DNA of 64,000 nt from an uncultured Granulosicoccaceae bacterium (GTDB lineage: Bacteria > Pseudomonadota > Gammaproteobacteria > Granulosicoccales > Granulosicoccaceae). Location: NCBI GenBank assembly GCA_938003855.1, contig CALKXD010000089.1:1-64000 (forward strand), in the 5' to 3' direction. The notes under the pieces are model-generated. The model was not told where the DNA came from. It saw nothing but the letters and a program-made list of their open reading frames with translations, and made no database searches. This document shows, in pieces, positions 54,252 to 63,120 of this stretch. Positions within the stretch are counted from its first letter, which is position 1; each line of letters opens with the position of its first letter. The position numbers and the translations under genes are program-made.

Positions 54252-54763
54252 TATCTGCGCCCCCGGCCACCTTCGACCACACCAGCAGCGGGTGACGCCA
54301 CTCGCATGGCGGTCGCCGCAGCACGCACCGAAGCTTCGATATTGACGTAACCGGTGCAACGACACAAATTGCCGGACAAGCCCTCACGTATCTGTTCATC
54401 GGTGGGATCGGGAAAACGCTCAAGCAGCTCTACCGTTGCCATGATCATACCCGGTGTGCAGAACCCGCATTGCAATCCATGACACGCTGAGAACGCCAAC
54501 TGCACAGGATGCAGGCGTTCATTGTCTGCCAGTCCTTCGATGGTTGTGATCTCGGCCTCGTCAGCCTGCACTGCAAGCATGGTGCACGATTTAACGGCGC
54601 TGCCATTGAGCCGGACAGTACAGCAGCCACACTGACTGGTGTCGCAGCCGATGTGGGTCCCGGTAAGCTGAAGATTGTCTCGAAGCACATCTGCCAAAAG
54701 CGCTCGCTCTTCGATATCCACAGAGACTTTTTGACCATTAACGGTAAACGACACTTTACTCAT
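54251..54763 (-). CDS. 2Fe-2S subunit of molybdenum hydroxylase (CoxS family)
   Basis: A 170-residue electron-transfer subunit. The N-terminal plant-type ferredoxin cluster site is [18 protein letters not shown] plus a later Cys, and the C-terminal cluster site has [10 protein letters not shown] and [10 protein letters not shown]. It passes electrons from the molybdenum centre of the partner subunit encoded immediately downstream (one-base overlap). The C-terminal tail (GGRGRR) is slightly longer than usual. First gene of this two-gene operon. Confidence 0.95.
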   Translation of the reverse strand: MSKVSFTVNGQKVSVDIEERALLADVLRDNLQLTGTHIGCDTSQCGCCTVRLNGSAVKSCTMLAVQADEAEITTIEGLADNERLHPVQLAFSACHGLQCGFCTPGMIMATVELLERFPDPTDEQIREGLSGNLCRCTGYVNIEASVRAAATAMRVASPAAGVVEGGRGRR

Positions 54764-55719
54764 AACTATTTTGTTCCTTACACCGCAGGTCCACCGGGAA
54801 CCTACGCGCTAACATTCTGCACGCCCGGGCACACCATCGTGAGCGAGGTTCCCCGACCATTTTGACTAACGTAGTTACTCTACGCCACAGTCAATGGTGG
54901 AACGACGCATCGTCAGGGTACATTCGCACTAGCCGATAGTCTGTCGCGCGCACTCCTAACCTGCATTTTATGTAGATTCAACGCCCGCAGTCATTAGCAC
55001 GATACGGGTCAGGCTGTCGGCCGACAAACGCGGCTCACCACATACGATGCAGGACTGCCTGAAACGTGAAGCGATTTTGAACGTTGACGATAACTAAGCG
55101 GTATGCCCTGGTAATCTTGTCACTTTGATGCCATTAAATCACTTATAAAATCGCACCGACACTGAAATACCACACTGGCTGCTTCATTATACACGTGGCG
55201 GAGGGGTGACAGTATTGCCGGCGCGAGGCTCTGTGCGCTGGAAAGCAACGCTTGATGAATATCGCAAACACCGGCAGCGCAATTTTACGCCGGGCGCACG
55301 GACAACCGATCGCGCTCCACGCTCACGGGTCAATGCCAACTGCGCCAGACTATTCCCTGCGCGCTGCATGGCAGTAACCGGTCGCCCCGCATAATGCTGT
55401 GTTAACGCTCTGCGGCAGTGCAGGTATCAGAACAGTCGGGCACCACCCCGTACGTTGTCACAGCGAAAAAAACGGTCTCTCTGCATTTAACCGTATCTGG
55501 CTTACCAAAGGCCAATCCACTGCGTTTAATCTGAAACGGGGGTGCCAGTCACTACCGTTTACCTGCCGCAATACCAGGGTCTGACCAGTGCGCGACCCGG
55601 TATTATCCATTAATTTGTTATAGCCGTTGCGGATGGTTAGAATTCATCCCAGGAAGCGCAAAAACACTGTGAAGAGACGAAAGTCCCGCACAATTATCAA
55701 TACCACCGGGGGATCACTC
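54764..55719. other. Divergent intergenic region of about 950 bases
   Basis: No supported gene. Plus-strand frames at 55206-55394 and 55399-55584 have no ribosome sites or recognisable content. A frame entering the OmpA-like gene begins at 55627, but the signal peptide starts at 55720. The region must hold promoters for the hydroxylase operon and the OmpA-like gene; none is confident. Confidence 0.5.
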
Positions 55720-57303
55720 ATGGTCAGAACAATAACCACAACAAGCGCATCACTATTGCTGCTCGCGTCAGTCAGTGCCGTCAATGCCACCACACTGCCA
55801 CCGGGATCCGGCGTATCGGCGATTGTTGTGAATAACGGAAGTGCCGGCGGTGGACACGAGACCGTTGAAGCCCTGAAAACCGAAGTCGCCTCTCTGCAGG
55901 AAAAACTCGGAAATGCCACCACCGGTAAAGAGTATTTGCTGCGCCAGCTGAAAGAAGCCATTGCTGAACGCAATGAGCTTCAATCCGGCAAGCCGGCCAG
56001 TGATGCACGCATTGCCGAGTTGGAAAAGTCACTATCGTTCATGACTGATAGCAGAGACTACCTCTACGAAGAACTCTCAACCGCCACTAACCAGCTTAAC
56101 GAAGCCAACGCAAGCTCAAGTGCTGCGACTCAAACAGCGGCGGAAGATAAAAGCAAACTGCACGCACAGGTACGCAAGGTGGCCGATCAGCGTGACGAGC
56201 TGAAAGCTCAATTGGCCACAGCGCAGGAATCCGCCGAATTGGCCGTCAGTGCCGAAATCGCTGACCTCCAGTCGCAGATCGAAAGCCTCAGCACCAGTCG
56301 CCGTTATGTTGCAACCCAACTGGAAAATTCTATCGAAACCAGTTCGGCTAGAATCGCCGAGCTCGAAGCAGAACTCCAGTCTGAAATGACCGGACGTGAC
56401 TATCTGTCCGGTCGCCTCGAGACTTCCCTCGCCGACAACGATGCAATGAAGCAGCAAATTGAACAATTGAACGGTCAGCTGCAATCACTGCGTGGCAGTC
56501 AGGCCGAGGTCGCGTCGGAACTGGAAAACTCTATGGCGAGCAATTCGGCCGAAATAGCCAAACTGGAAAAGCAATTGAACGCCGCCAACACCGGACGTGC
56601 CTACCTGACCGAGCGCCTCGAAAAAAGCCTGACCGCCAACAAGGCTATGAAGCAGGAAATCCAGGACCTGGCCGATGTTTCTTTTGCGCAAATAAACAGT
56701 GCTATTGCGGAGCGTGACAACGCTATCGCCCGAGCCGATAACGCTGAGCAGGAAATTGAAGCGATCGCCGAAGTGTCTTTCGCGCAGATAAACAGTGCCA
56801 TCGCCGAACGCGATTCTGCCAAACAAGCACAGATCGATGCGGCATCGAGCACCGAATGGGCTGACTCCCTGAGTGCCGAACTCTCAGAAACCTTTAGCAA
56901 CCTCGATGGCACAGCGGTGACAGCACGCGCCGACAACAGTGTCAGCATCAAGGTAGGAAATACCGGGCTGTTCCGGTTAGGTGGCACCAATTTAAGTAAT
57001 GCCGGTCGGGGCGTACTGGGCTCTATCGGTTCGGCACTGGCATCCCGAGGTGACGCCGATATCAAGCTCGTTGGTCACACCGACAACGTGCCAGTCGGGT
57101 CAGCAAGCCGCTTTGCCAGCAATGCTGAACTATCACTGGCGCGGGCATCATCTGCCCTCAAATACCTGGTGTCTGTCGGGCTGCCTTCAGAGCGTCTGTC
57201 AGCATCCGGCGTTGGAGAAATCTACCCAATTGACACCAACGATACCGAGGAAGGCCGCCTTGCCAACCGCCGTGTTGAAATTGTACTAACCCCGATGAAG
57301 TAA
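55720..57303 (+). CDS. OmpA-family envelope protein with long periplasmic coiled coil
   Basis: A 527-residue exported protein. Signal peptide at residues 1-23 (SASLLLLASVSAVNA), a short Gly/Ser segment, a coiled coil from about 46 to 375, and a C-terminal OmpA/MotB peptidoglycan-binding domain (about 395-527: IKLVGHTDNVPVGS, ELSLARASSALKYLV, GRLANRRVEIVL). The coil contains a recurring GRxYLxxxLExSL element (near 69, 111, 193, 225 and 292) and a 33-residue tandem repeat around VSFAQINSAIAERD (320 and 353). GGGGGA precedes the ATG at 55720. It probably tethers or spans between membrane and cell wall. Partner unknown. Confidence 0.88.
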   Translation: MVRTITTTSASLLLLASVSAVNATTLPPGSGVSAIVVNNGSAGGGHETVEALKTEVASLQEKLGNATTGKEYLLRQLKEAIAERNELQSGKPASDARIAELEKSLSFMTDSRDYLYEELSTATNQLNEANASSSAATQTAAEDKSKLHAQVRKVADQRDELKAQLATAQESAELAVSAEIADLQSQIESLSTSRRYVATQLENSIETSSARIAELEAELQSEMTGRDYLSGRLETSLADNDAMKQQIEQLNGQLQSLRGSQAEVASELENSMASNSAEIAKLEKQLNAANTGRAYLTERLEKSLTANKAMKQEIQDLADVSFAQINSAIAERDNAIARADNAEQEIEAIAEVSFAQINSAIAERDSAKQAQIDAASSTEWADSLSAELSETFSNLDGTAVTARADNSVSIKVGNTGLFRLGGTNLSNAGRGVLGSIGSALASRGDADIKLVGHTDNVPVGSASRFASNAELSLARASSALKYLVSVGLPSERLSASGVGEIYPIDTNDTEEGRLANRRVEIVLTPMK

Positions 57304-57360
57304 CGCTCGACAGACTTGTGTCAGCCGGTCTCTAGCCTGCATCAGTATCGATGACTAAAC

Positions 57361-57389
57361 GCCGCTCCCCGTTTTGCAGGGGAGTTGGC
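57361..57389. terminator. Candidate hairpin between convergent OmpA-like gene and glk
   Basis: CTCCCC (57365-57370) and GGGGAG (57379-57384) form a stem with an eight-base loop, and flanking GCC/GGC can extend it. It sits 60 bases after the OmpA-like stop in a convergent gap, but has no T-tract. Confidence 0.35.
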
Positions 57390-57530
57390 AGAGAATTGAA
57401 GCGGTTTCGTACTCGGGTGTGAAACAGACGGCTAAGGTTTTACTCCTTTGCAATACTTTGCAGCACCGGATCACTCTACACATTAGCACTGACCAACCCG
57501 GCAGGTCGCCTGACCCGGGTCGACCGGTAT

Positions 57531-58514
57531 TTAAGCGTCGACGGTAAAGCCAAAGCCATCGTAATGACTGCTTAGGCAGGTATAGCAACCATGCAATGCG
57601 GGGTCCCCCCCTATCACCAGTCGCACTGGCATCTCTGAGACAAATTCCGAAAACCTGCCTTTGTTTTGCAACGATGCGATAAATCCGGACTCGAGGAAAA
57701 AGTCCCCGAGACGCGGCACAATTCCACCGGCCAGATAAACGCCGCCGGTTGATCCCAGTGTCACTGCCAGATCACCGGCAATCACACCCAGCCACTTGCA
57801 GAAAAGCTCCATCGCCTCAACGCAGATTTCGCACTGACCGGACATTGCCGCCGCGCTTATTTGCGATGCCTCGGTAAATTGCACCGGTCTGGCATCAATA
57901 GCGCACAGCGCGTTATACAGATTCACCGTACCCGGCCCCGAGATATAGCGTTCAGCGGAGACATGACCGAACTGCGAAACCATGAATTGATAGATCAGCA
58001 GTTCGCGTTCATTCTGCCCGGCCATAGAGACATGCCCGCCCTGACTTTGCAAAGGCATCCAGTACTCTCCGGTGTGCAACAAGCCGGACACCCCCAGACC
58101 GGTGCCGGGCCCGAGAACAGCGCGCGGCCCCAGGGGGTCGGCTATCCCTTCATTGATGGTTTGAAGGTCACTATCGGGCAGACTCAACACGCCCACCGCC
58201 GCTGCGGTGAAATCATTCACCACCCGGGCACGCTGCAAGGCAAAGCGACGAACCATACCGGAGACAGACAGCGTCAGTTTACTGTTGGTCAATGCCATTT
58301 CATCGCAGTATTCATGCGTGCTGGCAAACGAAAAGGTGGCTTTATCGAGCTTGCTGACGTTGATGCCGGCCAGGTAATCAGCCACGGCATCACCGAGATC
58401 CAGATACTCACCCACGGGCATGACACGGAAGGTGTCACTTTGAATGGAGCTGTTCTCAAATAGAACAAATCTCGCATTGGTGCCGCCCACATCGGCGGCC
58501 AGAACTGTACTCAT
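57531..58514 (-). CDS. glk: Glucokinase (E. coli Glk type)
   Basis: ATP-dependent hexokinase of 327 residues, collinear with E. coli Glk (321): VLAADVGGTNARFVLFE, VVNDFTAAAVGVL with catalytic Asp101, GPGTGLGVSGLLH, HVSAERYISGPGTVNLY and GGVYLAGGIVPRLGDFF. One key difference is that the glucose-contact Glu of the GEGGH motif (E. coli Glu157) is Gln158 here (QSQGGH). This might lower activity or alter sugar preference. Start taken at the ATG five codons inside the longest frame. No sugar-pathway neighbours. Confidence 0.9.
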   Translation of the reverse strand: MSTVLAADVGGTNARFVLFENSSIQSDTFRVMPVGEYLDLGDAVADYLAGINVSKLDKATFSFASTHEYCDEMALTNSKLTLSVSGMVRRFALQRARVVNDFTAAAVGVLSLPDSDLQTINEGIADPLGPRAVLGPGTGLGVSGLLHTGEYWMPLQSQGGHVSMAGQNERELLIYQFMVSQFGHVSAERYISGPGTVNLYNALCAIDARPVQFTEASQISAAAMSGQCEICVEAMELFCKWLGVIAGDLAVTLGSTGGVYLAGGIVPRLGDFFLESGFIASLQNKGRFSEFVSEMPVRLVIGGDPALHGCYTCLSSHYDGFGFTVDA

Positions 58515-58575
58515 TGATGAACCCGGCAACGCGATTCATCACGGTGGTACTGCTGTCTGAGGTTCATTGGCATGT

Positions 58576-59271
58576 CTACAGCAGAGGTTTCATGTAGAGG
58601 TTGACGCGCATTGGCTGTGTCAGTGTGTAAGATCCATGACTGTTGGCGCAGCTTTCAAAACGTTTACGGACTTTGTCATTGCGCACGTCACTTTCCGCAT
58701 AGTTGTTGTAGCTCAACAAGCAATAGTGATTGGCAAACTCTTCGAAGTCGCTGTAGGTGTGCTCAACATCGAAATAGATCTCCCGCATTTTCGCGAAACG
58801 CGGATTAGCGAGCTCAACCAAGGCGCGATAAGCGCGCAGGCGCACGTCGGTTTCATCGTGGAATAGTTCGATCGCATATTGATGGCTGCCATTGGCAATT
58901 GGCTCCTGAACATAGACAAAGCCGTCTCTGTGCAGAACCCGGCGCATCTCCTGAAACACCTGACGATAATGTGCGGCCGGTATATGGTGCATCGAGTTGG
59001 CAAAGATGACGCCATCTACCGAGCCTGGTTCAACTGGTATTGCGCCTGCCCCGGCTTGCACAAATCCGACATTCGGGGTTACCGGTGCACGGGCATTGAT
59101 CTCTGCCTGGACGGGATCGGGTTCAACCCCGAGCACCCGCGCACCACGTGATGCCAAGGCGCGTGATAGTTCTCCGCTACCACACCCGGCATCGACAATA
59201 AACCGGTCTTCGAGCCTGATCAGCCCTTCCAATACTTCCAGTTTGGTTTGGTATCCCCATTCTTCTGCCAT
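58576..59271 (-). CDS. Class I SAM-dependent methyltransferase
   Basis: A 231-residue methyltransferase with SAM motif FIVDAGCGSGELSRALASRG, acidic contact VLGVEPDPVQAEIN, GSVDGVIFANSMHHIP and MRRVLHRDGFVYVQEP, the Methyltransf_11 pattern. The C-terminal part (HTYSDFEEFANHYCLLSYN) is family-specific but gives no substrate. It is 61 bases upstream of glk on the same strand, so co-transcription is possible without functional linkage. GAG six bases before the ATG. Confidence 0.87.
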   Translation of the reverse strand: MAEEWGYQTKLEVLEGLIRLEDRFIVDAGCGSGELSRALASRGARVLGVEPDPVQAEINARAPVTPNVGFVQAGAGAIPVEPGSVDGVIFANSMHHIPAAHYRQVFQEMRRVLHRDGFVYVQEPIANGSHQYAIELFHDETDVRLRAYRALVELANPRFAKMREIYFDVEHTYSDFEEFANHYCLLSYNNYAESDVRNDKVRKRFESCANSHGSYTLTQPMRVNLYMKPLL

Positions 59272-59487
59272 GTTCAGCTCATTCGTTATTTGTTATTACC
59301 GGACCCTGCCCAACCGCTCTACTGCTCGACGGCGCAGACAGTACTGACTATCAGGTGTTTGAATATTGCGGCCCTGACTCACTACCACATGCTCGCCTGG
59401 CAGTCGATCCGACGCTGGCGATGGCGACAACACCCGCCCTGCGTTTGATTATACCAGTCAGCACCGATCAACATTACTCTGTGTGCT

Positions 59488-60504
59488 CTATTGACCGGCA
59501 GCACGATGAGGATTCACATCCGGATCGTAGATACGACGCATCAACGTAGGCATTCGCGAGAAATCCCGCTCGACTTCAGCCTCACGATTCGGCACCGCAA
59601 CAACCCCGTCGTCAGTCACCTCAGCCACAATGAAGCTGAATATATAAGCGCTTTCCACCCCCATTCGCAAATCGCTGATGAGCACGTCATTGTTGTGCTG
59701 GCTGACAGCGTAGAAACCGTGTGTAAAATACTGCAAACGTGGCACGGGCCAGTGATGCTGCAAGCCACTTAGCAGGTGTTCTGCGCTGTCGTGGTGCACC
59801 GCTACCACCTCGCGCGCGGGCGGATCCAGCAGTGAGTAAAAACCCGTCAGGTAGCCACTATTCTGCATCGCCACAAATCGCCAGCCCAGAGTGTTAAACG
59901 GCATTGGCGTAGTAAGCAACCGATCAAATTCTATCGATTGCGCCTCCAGTGACTGCTTCACTTTCGACTCGACGTGATACTTTGCCACCTGCGACCAGAG
60001 TAAATAGCCCCCTGCCAGACACAGAAAAACCGTATTCCAGCGATGACCGCCCGGCTGCCGACGAAACGCCAGAAACAATCCCATCAACAGCAACAACGTG
60101 TATACAGGATCGATAATAAACACACTGGATCCCGACACCGGATAATCGGTCAGCGGCCAGAGCAACTGAGTGCCATAGACGGTAAATCCGTCCAACAGCG
60201 GGTGAGTCACCAACGCAAGCCAGGTCATCAGCCACCAGGCCTTGAAACTGACATCGCTACCGGCAAATACTCTGGACAGTAATCCAGCCAGCAACGGTGC
60301 CACCGCTGTCAGCACAATCAACGAGTGGCTGAAACTTCGATGGTAGGTAAAATCCTCGACGGCACCCCCAAAGGGCACGAGCACATCCAGATCGGGCAAA
60401 CTACCCACCACAGCACCGATGATCAGCGCTTTGTTACCGATACGGCGCCCGAGAACCATCTCGCCGACAGAAGCGCCCAACGCCATTTGGGTCACAGAAT
60501 CCAC
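59488..60504 (-). CDS. YdjM-type membrane-bound metal-dependent hydrolase
   Basis: About 338 residues; the N-terminal half has several membrane helices with conserved polar residues in between: DSVTQMALGASVGEMVLGRRIGN, GSLPDLDVL, TYHRSFSHSLIVL (the H-R-x-x-x-H core) and VTHPLLDGFTVYGTQLLWP. These are the landmarks of the YdjM/DUF457 family, annotated as metal-dependent hydrolases with unknown substrate. The GTG at 60504 follows GGAGAG and yields the family-typical N-terminus; two upstream in-frame starts (60516, 60546) are less likely. The C-terminal third is soluble. Confidence 0.85.
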   Translation of the reverse strand: MDSVTQMALGASVGEMVLGRRIGNKALIIGAVVGSLPDLDVLVPFGGAVEDFTYHRSFSHSLIVLTAVAPLLAGLLSRVFAGSDVSFKAWWLMTWLALVTHPLLDGFTVYGTQLLWPLTDYPVSGSSVFIIDPVYTLLLLMGLFLAFRRQPGGHRWNTVFLCLAGGYLLWSQVAKYHVESKVKQSLEAQSIEFDRLLTTPMPFNTLGWRFVAMQNSGYLTGFYSLLDPPAREVVAVHHDSAEHLLSGLQHHWPVPRLQYFTHGFYAVSQHNNDVLISDLRMGVESAYIFSFIVAEVTDDGVVAVPNREAEVERDFSRMPTLMRRIYDPDVNPHRAAGQ

Positions 60505-60778
60505 ACACTCTCCCATCGTGTTAAAAGGTTGCCTGCAATGGCTCAAGTCTGCATTATCAACAGGGCATTTACTCTTGCCAGCACGTTACCTCGCAAGAAA
60601 CAGGACAACGGGCGAAATTGACCGGGCAACGCAGTGATCTGTCGACGGCGTGTTGCAATCAGTCAGCGGGTTGATCGCAAAAGCCGGCTGCAGATTTCGT
60701 CTCTTCGCGACCGTCATCCTACGCCTACCGGGTCCTGACACAAGCAAGGCCCACCGATCGTTAACCGGAGAACTATCC

Positions 60779-61555
60779 ATGTCAGCAGAGCATCAGGCAC
60801 TACTGGGGCAGCACCTTGCTACCGCGCGTCGGAATCAGCAGCAGGTCGCACCTGAGCCCTACGATTTGCTGGCCACTGTGTCAGACGCGTATCGAGTACA
60901 GCAGCACGCCATCGCAGCCCGCAACGAGGTGCAGACAGGTTACAAAATCGGCGCAACCAACGCCGCCGTACAAAAGATGTTCAACACCGATTCTCCATTC
61001 TACGGGCCATTATTCGATTGCGACCACCTAAGGTCGGGCACAACAGTGCCAAACAGCCCGGCGCTTGTTGGCGGCGAAGCGGAATTTGCTTTTCGCTGCG
61101 GCGCGGACTTTCCAGCCGACCACGATCTTAAGGCCGAAGACCTGCCAGCGTTAATATCCGGTTGCTGTATTGCCGTGGAAATTGTCGGTAGACGACTGCA
61201 AGGCAGCGGCCTGCAAAGTTTGCACGGAGCAATTGCCGACTTTGGCGCTAATGCAGGGTTCATCACCGGTGACTCCATTGCAGACTGGGCCACAAGGGAT
61301 CTCTCAACGATCCGTGTCACTGCGAGTGTCAACGGCACTGAAACCAACAACGGCACCGGTGCGGCGGTGCTCGGCAACCCGCTCAACGCAATCCTGTGGC
61401 TCCACAACAGTCTGAGCGACCGGGGACAGCACCTCAAGGCTGGCGACTGGATCTCAACCGGCACCTGTCTCGGGGTGATCGCGCCTGTCGCAGGCTCTCA
61501 GGTCGATGTGGACTTCAGCGGATGCGGCAGCATTACCTACCAGATCTCTGCCTGA
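60779..61555 (+). CDS. 2-keto-4-pentenoate hydratase family protein (MhpD/HpaH-like)
   Basis: A 258-residue enzyme of the hydratase branch of the FAH-like superfamily: GYKIGATNAAVQKMFNTDSPFYGPLFD, GGEAEFAFRCG (metal-binding Glu), AVEIVGRR and HGAIADFGANAGFITG. Likely hydrates a 2-oxo-alkenoate from aromatic ring cleavage. It is clearly different from hpaH at 26573. GGAG eight bases before the ATG at 60779; a longer frame from 60650 is not preferred. A thioesterase follows 37 bases downstream. Confidence 0.85.
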   Translation: MSAEHQALLGQHLATARRNQQQVAPEPYDLLATVSDAYRVQQHAIAARNEVQTGYKIGATNAAVQKMFNTDSPFYGPLFDCDHLRSGTTVPNSPALVGGEAEFAFRCGADFPADHDLKAEDLPALISGCCIAVEIVGRRLQGSGLQSLHGAIADFGANAGFITGDSIADWATRDLSTIRVTASVNGTETNNGTGAAVLGNPLNAILWLHNSLSDRGQHLKAGDWISTGTCLGVIAPVAGSQVDVDFSGCGSITYQISA

Positions 61556-61592
61556 GCATGTCAATGAACTCAGGCCACACAGGCATTTAGTT

Positions 61593-62030
61593 ATGACGAC
61601 AACAAACCTGGATTCTCCCATCACGCTGGACACCGCCAACCAGCGATTGAAGGAGGTTTTCGCGCCGTGGATACAAGAGCTCAACCTGACCATCGAAGCG
61701 ATCGATGGCGACACCGTCAGCATGCGATTGCCCTACAGCGATTCGCTGTGCCGCTCGGGCAGTATGGTTTGCGGACAGGCACTGATGGCATTGATCGATA
61801 CCTGCATGGTGTATGTCTGCTATGGCGCTTTAAACTCCTACGCTGATTGCGCCACTGTCAGTCAAAACACCAGCTTTCTTCGACCGGTTAAAGGCAAAGA
61901 TGTCATCGCTACCGGCAAAGCAGTCAAAGCGGGCAGAACTCTGGTGTTCGGAGAGGTGACACTGCGCTGCGACGGTGACGATAGACCGGTATGCGTCGGC
62001 GCGCTGACCTACGCGGTTCTGCCGTCCTGA
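61593..62030 (+). CDS. PaaI-type hotdog thioesterase
   Basis: A 145-residue single hotdog domain with MRLPYSDSLCRSGSMVCGQALMALIDTC (the helix-lining segment carrying the catalytic acidic residue) and TSFLRPVKGKDVIATGKAVKAGR. Expected to hydrolyse an acyl- or aryl-CoA thioester. It follows the hydratase gene closely on the same strand, so the two may serve one catabolic pathway. Substrate unknown. Confidence 0.82.
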   Translation: MTTTNLDSPITLDTANQRLKEVFAPWIQELNLTIEAIDGDTVSMRLPYSDSLCRSGSMVCGQALMALIDTCMVYVCYGALNSYADCATVSQNTSFLRPVKGKDVIATGKAVKAGRTLVFGEVTLRCDGDDRPVCVGALTYAVLPS

Positions 62031-62165
62031 CTCGGGGGCAGTCGACTTGACCGGTCTCCGCGACGGGTTACCGACCCGGTCAGGGCAACTCCTCAGTAAC
62101 ACTATCACCGCCCAGCGCCAGTAGGTTTCAGGGGTCACCCCACCAGAGGCCCGGCGGCTTTGGTA

Positions 62166-62795
62166 CTAGGCGCACACCGATGGACGCACCGATACCTCAG
62201 ACTGCCAGCGTTTCAAGGCGGTGTGATCGTCCGGTATCTCCAGCTTGATCCAGCGCGCAAAATCCAGCGTGACAATAGCGGTGATGTCGGCAATCGAAAA
62301 AGCGTCTCCGGCTACATACGGCTGATCGGCCAACTGAGCATTCAACCACGCGAAGAACTCCACCGCACGCCGCCGGCCACGCTCTACCAATGGCGGGATT
62401 TGCGGATACTCATGCGCGCCGGTGAAGGCATGACGAGCAAACGCTTTCGATTTATTTCGAAAAGACTCACCCACCGCCATAAAGCCCTGTTGCTCAATGT
62501 GCCACTCCAGATCAACAATACGGCCTCGCTCGGCGGCGGTGCAACCGATCAAAGGTTTGTGTGGATAGCGATGTTCAAGGTAGTGCCAGATGGCGGCGGT
62601 CGACGTCAACACGGAGCCATCGTCAAGTTCAAGCACCGGCACCGTGCGATGCGGGTTCAGTCTGGCAAAGGCTTCGCTGTGTTGTTGCCTCGCAGCGAGG
62701 TCGACCTCTTCTACCGGAATAACCAAACCCTTTTCGGCGATAAAGATTCGCACCCGCCTGGGGCTTGGTGCTGTCGCGCAGTCATAAAACTTCAA
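62166..62795 (-). CDS. Glutathione S-transferase family protein
   Basis: A 209-residue cytosolic GST. Thioredoxin-fold N-terminal domain with CATAPSPRRVRIFIAEKGL, NPHRTVPVLELDDGSVLTSTAAIWHYLEHRYP (cis-Pro and the glutathione-binding Ser loop), and an all-helical C-terminal domain with AGDAFSIADITAIV. Start is TTG with GAGGA seven bases upstream. Substrate unknown. It is convergent with the thioesterase gene. Confidence 0.9.
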   Translation of the reverse strand: MKFYDCATAPSPRRVRIFIAEKGLVIPVEEVDLAARQQHSEAFARLNPHRTVPVLELDDGSVLTSTAAIWHYLEHRYPHKPLIGCTAAERGRIVDLEWHIEQQGFMAVGESFRNKSKAFARHAFTGAHEYPQIPPLVERGRRRAVEFFAWLNAQLADQPYVAGDAFSIADITAIVTLDFARWIKLEIPDDHTALKRWQSEVSVRPSVCA

Positions 62796-63120
62796 TTGAA
62801 CTTCCTCGCTTTTCTGCTGCCCAGTGTACGACGACGTCTATGCCGATGCATCCACTAACACTCCGGTGCTGGCCGGCACCGCGTGGCGAAGCGTTAACAG
62901 TGCATTGCGGTTTGTTGCGGCAATGGCTTGCGATAGCGATCGGCTGCTACAATTGAAGTCACCATTCAGTCGGCGTCTGCAAAAACGCCACCCGGAATAT
63001 TAATGCCCACCATCGATTCCAATCTCTGACTGACAGGCGCTTTCAACGCAGCACGACAGCGCCCAAAAACCTTCAAAACCATATACATCAACCACTTACA
63101 CCAGGACCTCTGACACTTTC
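62796..63120. other. Divergent intergenic region, GST / FKBP
   Basis: About 325 bases with no supported gene; promoters for both flanking genes must lie here, but none is clear. Confidence 0.45.

Noticed and set aside
51957-54365. 802-codon reading of the molybdenum subunit
   Set aside because: The extra 38 residues lie inside the 2Fe-2S subunit gene; the ATG at 54251 overlaps its stop as TAATG and fits the family N-terminus.
51957-54763. Annotation as aerobic carbon monoxide dehydrogenase
   Set aside because: The large subunit has the AYRGAGR form II loop, not the form I AYxCSFR loop, and the medium subunit and accessory genes are missing.
55206-55584. Two short plus-strand ORFs upstream of the OmpA-like gene
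   Set aside because: No Shine-Dalgarno, Arg/Thr-rich translations typical of chance frames, and no similarity to anything I recognise.
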